DNA from: Sphagnum magellanicum
Lineage: Eukaryota > Streptophyta > Sphagnopsida > Sphagnales > Sphagnaceae
Length of the DNA stretch: 64,000 nucleotides
Direction: 5' to 3'
Assembly: GCA_021904315.1 (NCBI GenBank)
Contig: CM038907.1
Location: 29,891,223 to 29,955,222 of the forward strand
In this document: positions 11,240-22,481 of the stretch, piece after piece
Layout: each line of letters opens with the position of its first letter
Position numbering within the stretch: position 1 is the stretch's first letter
Translations under genes and position numbers: made by a program
The notes under the pieces: model-generated
The model's database searches: none
What the model saw: the letters and a program-made list of their open reading frames with translations, nothing else
What the model was told of the DNA's origin: nothing

Positions 11240-14165
11240 CCAACTTTAATTACAACCCAACAAACCTAATTGCACAAAAGTGAAACGGCCTTGTCAGCAA
11301 AGAGGATTTCATTCACCATCTGAATCTAATGAAGAAAAATTTCATTGTAGTTCTTCATCATCATTGTCACCTTCCAAGGTTGTTGTAATTTCTTCAACTA
11401 GAACTTATGCTTGGGTTTTTAATTCACCAACCACCTCATAAGCATCTGGATATTGGGCTACAACAACCATTTTGTTAATTGGATTAACATCCACTCATAA
11501 ACCTACATGATCAACATTATTCCCTAGATCAAACAAGGCCAACTCTAGATTCCCTCTCTGGTGAATTCACTCCACCCTTTTAGTTATTGATGCAACACAA
11601 CCTTCCAATTTTTTGGTGCTTTTACATCTTCTGCAAAAAAAACCTATTCAACATGCATAGGAAATGCAAAAGACTGGGTTGAAAGAGGGATCGGATGCTC
11701 AAAGTTCACTAAAGTAAACCCATAGTCATCACGCTTCATTGTGGCATTTGTACCTTCATAATTTGCCACCACCCAGTTGCAAAGAAGAACAACAGTTTGG
11801 AACTTGCTGGCCATAATCTAGCTCTAGTATTTCTTCGATCCACCCAACATATTCAAGTGATACCGTGATTGGGTTCTAATCACTAGAATGGGAACAACAT
11901 TCCTATTCAAATGTGGCTGCTATTCCTGAATTTGAGGTTGATAGGTGTAATTTTGCATTTGCCATTTGAAGATGGTTCCCAAAAGTATACATAAAGTGGT
12001 ATGTAGTGGTAATATTTGAGGGGGGAGTGTTTATTGAAATCACATCTCCTTGGACCTCCTCTCTTTTGGCTATGCTTTCTACAACAACAATGGGGAACCA
12101 GTTCTCAAAAAGAGGCAATTTTGTTAGGGCTTGTGGGTAGATTAACCTCCTAATATGTGCCCTTTGTGTAGCTAGTGCAGATGTTGTCCTTTCATTGGTC
12201 CTTTGTTGTTGAGCCATTGAATACCTCCTACATGCATGCCACTATATAGTCCTTTGGTTTACTTGTGTTAACCAACATCAACATTAATTCCATACAATAA
12301 TGCCATCAATCCATGTATATCCATTTGCCAAATTTAACAACTAGGGTAGGGATCACAATCAACAACCAAAATTGTCAAGAAAAACATTCCAAAACCATAG
12401 ACCAAAATCCAACAAATGAAAACCCATGACCAAAATTCAAAAACCTTATATCAAATATCATAATTTTTGAAACCTTAAACTATAGTTCGAAAACCCCAAA
12501 CCATAATTTGGGCAACTAAAGATTCATGGCCATAATTTAGAGTCTTTAAATGAGATATGATGTACATATGTGTTTGATCAGTCCCTACACATCATATAAG
12601 AGTCCTTAGACCTAGGTCATAATTTAGAAATTAGGGTTGATGTACATAATGGTATGATCAGTCCCTACACATCAGATCAAAGTCCTTAGACCTAGGCCAT
12701 AATTCAAAATCTTTCAACAAGTAAAAACTAGATTTGATGTACATAGTGGTCATGATCATGTGTTTAGGGCTAGCATTTTTACTCACGCCATGGTTTTGTT
12801 GTTGATGCATTGTGGATAACAAATGTGTGGGCCCAATTCTTAAGGTTGGCATTCAATCTACGAGCCCATCCATTCCCTTCAAGCACTTCATCATGTATTG
12901 TAGGTTCTTCTTGGTCATCCCAAACTCTCTGCCTTGTGAACTTCACTTCATAGATGTATTATGTACATAATCCCAATGCTTCTTCAATTGTATACCCTAT
13001 TACCATGCTCCCTTTTAGCCATGCCATGTTTCTTACATAACCTTTTAAAACTTTCATGTACCTTTCAATGGGGTACATCCACCTTGTGTGGATTGGATTG
13101 CAAAAATCCAACTCTTCAACAAGGTGTACTATTAAGTGTGTCATAACATTGAAGCATGCAGGTGGAAACACTTTTTCTATAGTTTACATAGTTTCCAATG
13201 CCTTTGATTTTAGCACTTGCATGTTTTGGGGGTCAACCACATTAGCACGAAGCTTGTTAAACACCCAATTTAAACTAATTAGAGCCATCCTTGTGAAGGC
13301 ATAACCTGCTACATCATTATGTGATAATTATGGGATTTTAGACCTCCCAATTTTCCTTCATTCACCACCTTGTTCCATAAGGTTGAAGCATAGTTTGATG
13401 GGGTTTTCAACTTCTTTATGATCTACAAAAATACCTTATTTTCTTCATCTAACAACACATAACTAGGACAACCTTCATAAAGTGCAGTTTGGGCCTCTTT
13501 GTACATTTCAACTTCTGTTTTCTCATGATCAGCTTCCATGTCCACCTCCATGTCAACAAAGTCCAAATTGAAATCCCACCATCAAAATTCCCCTTTCAAT
13601 TTTAGGACTATCATCCTTATTCCCAACATCTGCAATATTACCTTGAAGTTCATCACACCTTCCAAATGCTTCAGCCACCATTTTACCTAGCTCAATATCT
13701 TGATCCATCCTTGTGTTTGGGTTTGACCCAACATAAGTATTTTGATCCATTGGTGCATCTTGGTTTAACCTTTCAAGTTCTATAAGTATTTCATCAACCC
13801 CCTATGATAACAAACCAAACAAAGCAAGTGAAAACATCTGAAAAAAAAAGATCTAATTTTGGACAATTGGCATGGCTTCCACCCATGTACCCTAAATCAT
13901 CACACTAGTTACAATATTGATTGAATTTGAATGCAAACATGGACATACAACAATCATGTCATACCAAGATTAGCTTGGTCCATGTAGGATCATGACCATG
14001 TTTATGAAAATGGTTTCTAATTGTTGCCCTTAAACATGACACCACCACAACACCATCTACAAGGGCACCTATATTTTGCGATCCCAAGTTCATTTGTAGT
14101 TGCTTTTTCTATTATATGGAGTCTCTCCTCCCATGTTTCTCTACGACCTGTAGGATCCTATGGGT
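11240..14165 (-). pseudogene. CACTA TNP2-type transposase, internally deleted
   Basis: Read right to left, the transposase-associated domain with its CPCRWCC cysteine motif is near 14165-14030. An acidic linker follows (about 13.8-13.45 kb). Then comes the segment LGGLKSHNYHIM and the DUF4218 block (FPPACFNVMTHL, CNPIHTRWMYPIERYMKVLK) at about 13420-12960. A DUF4216-like block (DDYGFTLVNFEHPI, then VEQVFFAED and NWKVVLH) sits at about 11810-11590. The order matches plant TNP2 proteins, but the DDE catalytic domain (Transposase_21), which normally separates the linker from DUF4218, is absent with no insertion in its place. Multiple stops and frameshifts are present. A 104-aa open segment at 12217-11903 has no recognised domain. 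In intact elements this protein cuts and rejoins the transposon ends. Confidence 0.85.
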
Positions 14166-14694
14166 CTAGTGGTGTCCATGACCACTTGTAATGATGTCTA
14201 GTTGGTTTAATTGGCTAGTTGTCCAATACCTACATTGAATGATTAAGTCACTAAACATACAATTGTCACCAATACTAGGCCAGTGTTTATGTAACAAAGT
14301 GATAGTCATCCAATATACAAATACAACTCATATCCCCAAAGGAAATTTACTTAGACATGCATGGCAAAGTAAACTAAAGGACTGGTGTAGAATTGGGTAT
14401 TAACCAAAACCCAAGTACCTACACTTAGTCAACCATACACACCCATGTTTATTTTGAGGTCATTTGTACTTGATAACATCTAGCATGATGGCAAATATCC
14501 ATCTATTGTTACTAGGGCCTCGTCATAGTCATTGCATCCTTCTTAATGCCCCAAATGCATATGTTGGCTTTCCATTGTGATCATTTTTGCACAATTCAAC
14601 TATGCATAAAGATCACATTGACTTTTAGTTCAAGAGAATCCACAATGAACGAGCTCAGTGCATACAACCTGGTTCCTAGATGCTTATGGAAGCA
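14166..14694. other. No gene seen
   Basis: The sequence upstream of the transposase remnant has no coherent frame. It would be expected to hold its promoter, but no clear TATA box stands out. Confidence 0.35.
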
Positions 14695-14927
14695 AGTCAA
14701 GCAGGCTTGTACCATTATGTTCTAAAGCTGTCATAATATTAGCTCGAGCCTACCTTCGCACACCTCCGTTACTCTTTAGGAGGCATCCACCCCAGATAAA
14801 CTAACCACCATGCAGTGTCCCGCCTCTTTTTTGGCAGTTAGACATCCTTAGACGAAAGAGTGGTATTTCAAGATTGGTAGCAATATTACGCGTCACCACC
14901 TCCCACCTATCCTACACATTCAATCAT
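14695..14927 (-). pseudogene. rrn26 fragment: Fragment of mitochondrial-type LSU (26S) rRNA, domain V
   Basis: On the minus strand the segment contains GTGTAGGATAGGTGGGAGG, CTTGAAATACCAC, TTTATCTGGGG and CCTCCTAAAGAGTAACGGAG, in that order and at the spacing of bacterial-type 23S rRNA domain V. It ends with GGTACAAGCCTGCTTGACT. The wording GGAGGTGTGCGAAGGTAGGC and the roughly 45-base variable segment fit plant mitochondrial LSU rRNA better than plastid 23S. There are small indels and C/T changes, and it is isolated from any other organellar gene. It is a nuclear insertion of mitochondrial DNA (NUMT) or a piece captured by the CACTA element, not a functional rRNA. Confidence 0.85.
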
Positions 14928-16009
14928 CTCCATTCACCTCTAGAACAATCTTATGAGACTAAACTTAATCTCATTTTAATTAGCTTGTCCCTATCTAAGC
15001 AAGCATCCAAGGTTGAGGCATAAAAAGGACTACCTCAAGGATAGTGGTTGGGACTTTTGGGTCTCTTGCATTCTAATTTTTTTACAAGCACACTAGTGAT
15101 GACTACTTGGATGTAAAACATATCTAAAGTTAATGGAAATGTATGTATGGAATTGCGGAGAAAATGGTGATAAGTTAAACAACATATTGATACCTATTGC
15201 AACTTGAACGGGATCAAAGTTGTCCAAGTCATGTTGCCAAACTACTCTCTACCCTTGTACTACAACCTAATTTGAACCCTTGATTCCCAGAACCCCATTT
15301 CATACCTCTATTAATTTACACTACACCAACTTTCCAACATATTGTGCTCTCCATTGATGAAGCCATCACCATTTTGAACTATCCATGTTGATAACTTATG
15401 AGTATCTTACTATCTAAGTCAACATGAATAAAATTGATAACCAATAATAAACTTAGTCATATTTCAAATCCAACAACATATCAGTAGACAAGACAAAGGG
15501 GAGATCCCCATGCTTAAAAACAACCAAAAAAACCAAGGAGCAATGTGAACAATAGTGATTGTTTCACATAAGTTCAATGACCTTTAATAGCAACTTGTAT
15601 GGTCTTGACCAACTACCAAGAAAAATTTGAATGACTTCATGAGCTCATGACAACAGATGGAGGCCAATGTCAAACTATTAACCAATGTACTAAGTCTATT
15701 AAAAGATTGGCAATCATAAGAAATTTCAGCCATGTTTATTACAAAAACCAAACAAAATTTATAACCAAACCTATAAATATATTATATGATGACTACATTC
15801 TAAATCCCATAATCTCAACAAGGGTGTAAATGTAATAGACATACCTTTTGTACAACTTTAGGATCAACATCCGGGCTTTAGAGAAAATGACAATTACAAC
15901 CTATCACTTCATCATTACAATAACCTGCCAGCATTATGAGTCTTTTATTAGTAGTAGGGACCTTTATTTCCCATTACTCTAGGAACTTTCTTGTTAGAAA
16001 ATGAAAGGG
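14928..16009. other. No gene seen
   Basis: Mixed AT-rich sequence between the rRNA fragment and the inverted-repeat arm. More of the organellar insertion might continue for a few tens of bases, but I could not match it. Confidence 0.35.
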
Positions 16010-16461
16010 TTCTGTGAGGAATTTTTGCACACCTTCACCATTAAGATATGCACTCACAAAAAAAAACCGGTTGGAAGTGGAACTACTATGTAGTTGTAGT
16101 CTAACAAGTAAGGTGGTTCAAGGTAAGTAATGAAATTCATTAACGATTTAATGCGTTGTGTCCAATTTGAAGATACAAAAACATTGTGAGATACGTAACT
16201 CACCATGATGGAATATGAAAGAGCCGTATGTTGATGTTCAATCCAATGTCACGCTTGATGGTTGGAACCCTTCCGTTTCATTTGTCATATCATCTACATA
16301 TAACTTCTTAATCTAACATGCATTGAATTTTTGAAAAGCTAATATAAAAGGAGCCATGTTACAAAATCTCATAAGTTTTTATTTTTATTTTTATTTTTTT
16401 GATCAAGAGTTAAGCTTTGAACTAGAAACCACTTTGCTTAGATTAAAGGAAAAAACAGACA

Positions 16462-16850
16462 ATTCGACCCCTTCTACTTCCAACAAGTGTAGCTCCCTTA
16501 CAGCAATTCCAGTGATGTTGAAATTTGAGGAGAACCTTTTACACCTAACTAAGACTGATTTAAATTTGACACAAATCCAACGGTGGATTTGGGAGGAACA
16601 ATTAATTGAAATAAAAATCCAGAGGCTTTGTCATGGAAATCCTTCCATGAACTCCACTACAACACCCTCTACTTTCAACTAGTGTAGTTCCCTGATAGCA
16701 AACCTGACGATGCTGAAATTTGGGGAGAACCTTCTACACCTTCCAAGCTAAAACTGATTTCATTTTGACAAAAATCCAACGGTGGATTTGGGAGGAATAA
16801 CTAATTGAACCAAAAATCCAAAGGCTTTGCTACAAGTATTTGTTACACAC
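16462..16850 (+). repeat. 195-bp tandem duplication in left arm
   Basis: Two successive copies of a block containing aagtgtagctccctta / tagtgtagttccctgata and caacggtggatttgggagg. The matching tgtag motifs start at 16488 and 16683, a 195-base offset. The right arm has only one copy (about 24240-24430). Confidence 0.75.
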
Positions 16851-17736
16851 AACTTCCTTCCATATTTGATTCTTGCACACACCTTTTCCATGAACACCTC
16901 TCCACACATAAGAACTAAAAAAAATTCTCCCTCACACTTCCCCCTCTTCTTTTTTTCCTTCCCACATACACACAATACATTTTCCCTTGGTAAGCCTCCA
17001 TGACCTTCCTTGAGCTTGTTCCCCTTGTCCAATGAAAGCTTTGAAATCCTTTGCTCCAATCAATGGCCTCCTCATCCTTCTAAAGCCAATGAGAATTGAG
17101 AATAAATTGCCATCCAATTGAGTTTAAGATGAGAATTCTTGGGCCCAATGAGACACGAGAAATATTCCATCCTCCAATCAAATAGGATGACAATCCTTAT
17201 GACTAATGGGATTGGAGGATTCATCCCTTCCCTTATCTTGGATATCTTGATGAGGTCTCTTAAGCTTGATCCTTATCCTTTCCGTCCGTTGACCTTCACA
17301 TCCTACTTCTTCATCTTAATTACTTCAAGTAACTAACTACTAGGATAGTTTATTGATAGTAACAAGTAACGTCCTTGAATTTTTACTTGACTAATTCAAT
17401 GGTTGAACTAACATCCCCATGTACCATTTATTCTTTTGATATCCCCTACTTATTTATTTTACCATGCATTAGTTAACTATGTAGTACATAGTAAATTGGA
17501 AGTAAAATTTACATCATAAAAAACCCCCACATACTTTTAGATCCGCCATCGAAATTATGGTTTGATGAATCCATTAGATCTCGGATGTTCGAGTTTTCAT
17601 GAGGTTCCGCCGTCACTCCCACACCTTACGCCTACCCTAATTTGTTAAATAAAAAGGCATCGACCCCTTCTGAACGCAAGTACCACATTGTTTGTACTAC
17701 CTTCTTGGTTTTTGTCAATGCAGGTGAGAACTAGTC

Positions 17737-18150
17737 ATGGCGGATGATGTCGCTACGCCTTCGAATCCTCCAGTTGCACCAGTAGAACAAGAAGAGCTTG
17801 AAGAAGCACCGCTCGACGTGATTGTTTCTCAACGCCATGCGAAAAAAAACCGCCCAAGTGAGTGGTGTGCACTCGAGTCGATCGTTCGGCATGGGATCGT
17901 CAATTGTCTCCTAACCCACATGCTTTAGCAATCTATTTAAAATTCGTTCCTGCTCATGGAGCCGCGCCAAAAAGGTTTGAAGAGTGTTAATGCGAAGATG
18001 ATGATGTCCGTCTCCATTGTCAAACGTGGGTTCCCGATGATGGCCATTATCATTGGCTACGAGGGCCAATCAACCCCCTTCCCATGGAGCACCAAGCCGA
18101 GTACCTCGCTCGCACCATTTGTCACATTCTAGATTTTTTACAATTGTGAT
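17737..18150 (+). pseudogene. Unrecognised small gene, left-arm copy, broken
   Basis: The start is ATGGCGGATGATGTC at 17737, just after a plausible intron acceptor (ttgtcaatgcag) and a short 5' segment. The first frame is open for 63 aa with an acidic, Pro-rich N-terminus. Comparison with the other arm shows the true frame continues one register over from about 17860: SAWDRQLSPNPHALAIYLKF, then CEDDDVRLHCQTWVPDDGHY and HQAEYLARTICHILDFLQL. This predicts about 135 aa with one frameshift and one TAA (near 17980). The Trp-Asp/Cys/His-rich segment near the middle is distinctive, but I do not recognise it. It could be a transposon gene or a captured host gene fragment. Confidence 0.55.
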
Positions 18151-18672
18151 CTATCCTTTAAGTCGGTTATAAAGTTGTAATTCACTTGAGGCTACTCAGG
18201 CGGAAATGTTAATACTTAAGTTTGAATTGATTCTATTTAAAAGTCTAATAGAAGTGAAACTAAATAAAGATGTACTAAGACTACATCTAAAAAATCTTAT
18301 AAGTACATCATTAGTGCTTGAAGATTCTTCTACAGACTAACTTAACCTTGTCATGGCGAAATGTTATTATTAATTATGGGCTTGTATTCCCTATATATCA
18401 ATAAATCACATCTAATTCTACATCCCCTTTCCTTTCTCTACAACATAAAAGGGATAATGTACTTTAAAAGGTTTACTAGGTGCTTAACTGATTAAGCGCT
18501 ACATCAACTGAAATAAAGAATTACTATATGCCTAGAAATATCACAAAAGCTGATTCAACTATTAATAATCACTACTTGGAGGCTTATAAGCATTCAAATC
18601 ATTAGTACTAAGGAAAATTACGGAACTAAAACTTAATTAATTGTTGAGCTATAATCCATGGCTCACAGGTTC

Positions 18673-21600
18673 ATCTACAAAATTAGATATATAGAACAAT
18701 TTTCCAATCAAACCATCTTTTCATATCCATATTTTCTCATCAAAACCTTGGATATCTCTTTATATTATCCAACCAATCACCACCTTGAATAAAGATTGGA
18801 TATTGGAAATATTGATTGTTGAACTACCATAGATATCTTCATGTGTAGCTATAGCTTTCAAATTGTCATTGCCCATAATTGTTTTCAAGTCAGTAGTGGG
18901 AATTGAATCCTTGAATAAATCAAACTTGAACAAGGGAATAAAAATGGCACTGGCATGTCAAGTTGATACCTAGAAAAAATTGAGTTAAAAAATGGGCTTA
19001 TGTTGTACACATCAAAATTCATTGCAAAAATTTAGTTATATTTTGACAATGACATAGTAAATGGGTGGATAAATGCACACTAATTAATTTGCAGCAGACT
19101 TTACTAGCATGCATAATTGGGATGTCAAAAAGTTTGAGATTTGTCTTGTATGAAACTAGAAAACCTAGAAGCATGCTATCTCATTAGCCTAACTACGTGT
19201 AAGAAAATAAACACCTACTAGGTAAAGTGTAGGTTGATGAAATGTAAACCAAAATTGAAGAAACTAGGTTAAAACAACCACTAATAAAATGACAAGTTTT
19301 GGTGAACACAAGTCAACCAACAAAATTATTGTTTACATGTTTGTGAACTTTCATCGTTGCATTTGTGTTAATGCCAAGAGCACATATATTTCTTTGCAAC
19401 ACCATTGTCTTGTCTACATGCTCTCTACTACTATAGTTCAATTATGTCAAAAATTGATCAAGTGAGTAATACTTCAAAAAAGAAATTGGCATGATGGATA
19501 TTTACCTAGTTTGATGTAGATCAATGTAACATGTGGTCTGGTTGCACTATCCAATCCACCACCTTCACATTTGCAATTGTAGTGAATGCACCTTGAACGC
19601 ATAACAATAATAGGGACCACCAAATCCAAAGGAATGAGTTGTAACAAGATAAACATACAACTTTTGAATGGATGCAGATTAGGTCAACAAATAGTCATTT
19701 CTTTTAACCTAATTGAATGTCAAATTGCTTCATTTCATCCATAATACATACATTCATTCATCTCAAGTGGATGAATTTTTCACCTAGGTTGGATGAACTT
19801 AAGGCTTGTCGAAGCTTACAACTAAGGAAGATTCAAATGTATTAGTTTTCGGCATTTGAGAACTATGAGAAAACAAAGGCTTGCAGACTTAGCTCCAAAA
19901 TGTAATTGCAGACTATTGTGCATGTAGTTGTGATGATTACTCAAGGGTGTTAGTTTCTCACAATCGTGACATTTACATGTAGAAGCAATTTTTGACTTAT
20001 TGGTTTTGTGCAATGTGATGTGCATATACACAGCTCATTAAACTATAGTGATAGAGGATAGGTATACTTAAGTAAGCTTTGGAGGAGGCACAGAGAGAAG
20101 GAAAGTTTTCGAAAACCCAAGTCTATCAAGCTCAAAGTTCAAGAAGGTGAGTTTATTGAACTTATCAAAATCATTAATGGGTTGGCAAGACATGAACTCA
20201 AGATTGCATTATTTTTGTGAACCATTTTTTACCATTTTGGATTGAGTGTAGAGTGTCAACATTATGTGAGAGAATTCTGCCATGTTTTGTTATGTGATCA
20301 TTTCATTCTTTTCACGCTAGATGGTGTGAACTAATCCACAGAACTTCAACCCATGGTGATAGCTGATGGGAATGCGTATGAATGTGAATATGATAAAGTT
20401 AGGGTAAAAAATATTGCTTACAACGAGTCTGTGTTGAGGTCCCTAAACTTGCATGTGATCCCTAGGTAAGTTCATTAGTCCCCATGTTTAACACCCTCTA
20501 TTGCTTGATTGCAACATCACTTTGGATGGTTTTATGTGGGTTGAATCAAATCGCCAATTTTTTTGTAAATCTCACATTCCAAATTGTATGTATACAAATT
20601 TGAGATTCAACATTCTCCAAGTTTTCTTAGACCTTCTACACAATTGTACAATTTGAAACAATGTAAGTCTTGTACAGTCTTATGTTGTAATCCATTTTTT
20701 GTTGCAAATAGGTATATTTATAGTTGGGTGTAGGTTGAATGGAAGTTATAAGGTTCAGTCATTTTCCTTTTGGACTAGTTTTTCTAAGCATTGTCCATGT
20801 GCCCCCTCAACTATTGTTTAAAAACTTGGTATGTAGGATACCCCTCAACATTTTAACTAACATGGGCTAATCAATTCTTATAAATATGTGATAAAACATT
20901 ATAACATTCAAATGTTTGTAAACTGGACTGTCCATAATTTTTTGCACTATTCATGGTCAAAATCTTAATGTATCGAGAAAAATCTGAATGCATATCCACA
21001 ATTTTCCATGTGAAGACACAATGTAGGATCACTTGTCTAACATATCATGGGGGTGTTTGTAAAAACGAGCACTTTGACTTGGGAAATTTTAGTGTACAAT
21101 GTCATCTAAAAGGGGTTTTAATGTTCAAATTTTGATCAAGAAGACTAGTTGGATGTTATTTTATGTTAGACAGAAGTTGGTTGATTTTATATGCATGTTT
21201 TGTTGGGCCAAACCCAATAGTGGTGGATTGGGAGGCAAATGCATTTTTGGGACAAAAGTGAAAGCTATGCAAGGTCCTTGAACTATCTGCTCCTATTGGT
21301 AAGCATGTTCCATGGATGAAAATATAAATTAAGGCTTGAAATAGATGCAAATTTTCATGTATCTTTTCATTTTCAAAGGTCTCGGACAACAAAAGGCCAC
21401 ATGATCAAAAAACAAAATTGATGACCTTTTTTTTAATATAATTTAATGTCAGATTTGTTTTTGGAAAGGCCCATATCTGAAGATCAATAATCCAACTTTG
21501 TGGTGTGATCTATCATTTCCTTTATATGTTCACTCTTGTATAGATATTTACAAGGTCCACACAATTTGTGGGAAGAAGTTTACAGCTGTAAAAAGGGGTC

Positions 21601-22454
21601 TTGGGGCCTGAGGGGTATCCAAGGACCCCAGAACATTGTAGTGCACATTACAAGGGGAAATCCAAGTCCTTGAAGTAGTCATCTTCCTAAAGCAGTGAGA
21701 AATGAACTCCCTCACACTTAGATTTTTCAATTGGAGACATGCCTAAATCCTCCTCAAAAGACATCAACTTGGAATTGGAGGAGGGGATTGGAGGTGTTTT
21801 TGCAAAGTTGAAAAGAAGCAAGCCAAAAGAAGTAAAACTTTTACATCCCCTAGCCCCATCTCCTAGATTGGTTATGGACTATAAATTTTTATGGATAAAA
21901 TTTTTGTTGCACATTTTTGTTAGTTCTTTTAAATTCCCAATTGCAATGAAAGGATCCCCACATGGCAATGGCTATGTATATTTATTCCTACATTTGCAAA
22001 AATATGGACTTGGGTTTTTTTGCAAGGGCTGAAGTAAAGTGTTTTCCTTTTGTGCATTCAAGCTTGTATGTTGACCCAACTTTGTGCATCTTACATTTTG
22101 CATCCCTAGTGCCCTTAAACATTATAGAAAGCTAAGCTTCCTAGACCTTGGAAATTGAGAACAAGTATAGATTCACAATGGTCCATGGAAAAGGTGTCCA
22201 TCCTTAGTGGTGCTGATGTTGACCAACATTTGAATAGAAACCTAGATGCGTTTGAAGATAGCGGCTATGATGATAAAGAATCATCTGTGGGTGATGAAAG
22301 TGACCATGGAAAAGGTGGCACAACTTGTAAGTCTTTAGATGGTGATTGGCCCAAATTCACCACACCTTCACATGGCAAACCAGGTTATTCTGAACCCAAG
22401 AATGCCAGTATAATGCCATCCACATTTGGTATGATTTCTCAGGCTGCAAATGAT
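18673..22454. other. Spacer of the giant inverted repeat
   Basis: 3.8 kb without recognised genes. AT-rich, with only short chance-like frames, except for the acidic 108-aa frame listed separately. The spacer is not itself palindromic as far as I can see. Confidence 0.5.
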
Positions 22455-22481
22455 ATGGGTGGTGTGAATCATGGATTATAA
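22155..22481 (+). CDS. Acidic 108-aa open frame, unrecognised
   Basis: Open from MRTSIDSQW to VNHGL. Its middle (ADVDQHLNRNLDAFEDSGYD and onwards) is rich in Asp, Glu and Gly, with a spacing that looks protein-like. The last few codons run into the inner edge of the right inverted-repeat arm. No domain recognised; it may be an exon of a lost gene or chance. Confidence 0.25.
   Translation: MRTSIDSQWSMEKVSILSGADVDQHLNRNLDAFEDSGYDDKESSVGDESDHGKGGTTCKSLDGDWPKFTTPSHGKPGYSEPKNASIMPSTFGMISQAANDMGGVNHGL

Larger units (their letters stand above)
16010..18672 (+). repeat. Left arm of a giant inverted repeat
   Basis: Matches the reverse complement of 22455-24860 almost throughout. Matching landmarks: ATATGCACTCACAAAA and ACTACTATGTAGTTGTAGTC near 16050-16110, gatcaagagttaagcttt near 16400, the run with cgttgaccttcacat near 17290, ATGGCGGATGATGTC at 17737, and ataatccatg near 18655. 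About 85% identity over a 220-base sample compared by eye. The arm holds a decayed small gene and an AT-rich upstream region. Its outer edge blurs near 16010 and its inner edge near 18672. Confidence 0.85.

Noticed and set aside
14695..14927. Plastid 23S rRNA as the source of the rRNA fragment
   Set aside because: The variable segments and GTGTGCGAAGGTAGGC wording fit mitochondrial LSU rRNA better, though a database search would be needed to be certain.
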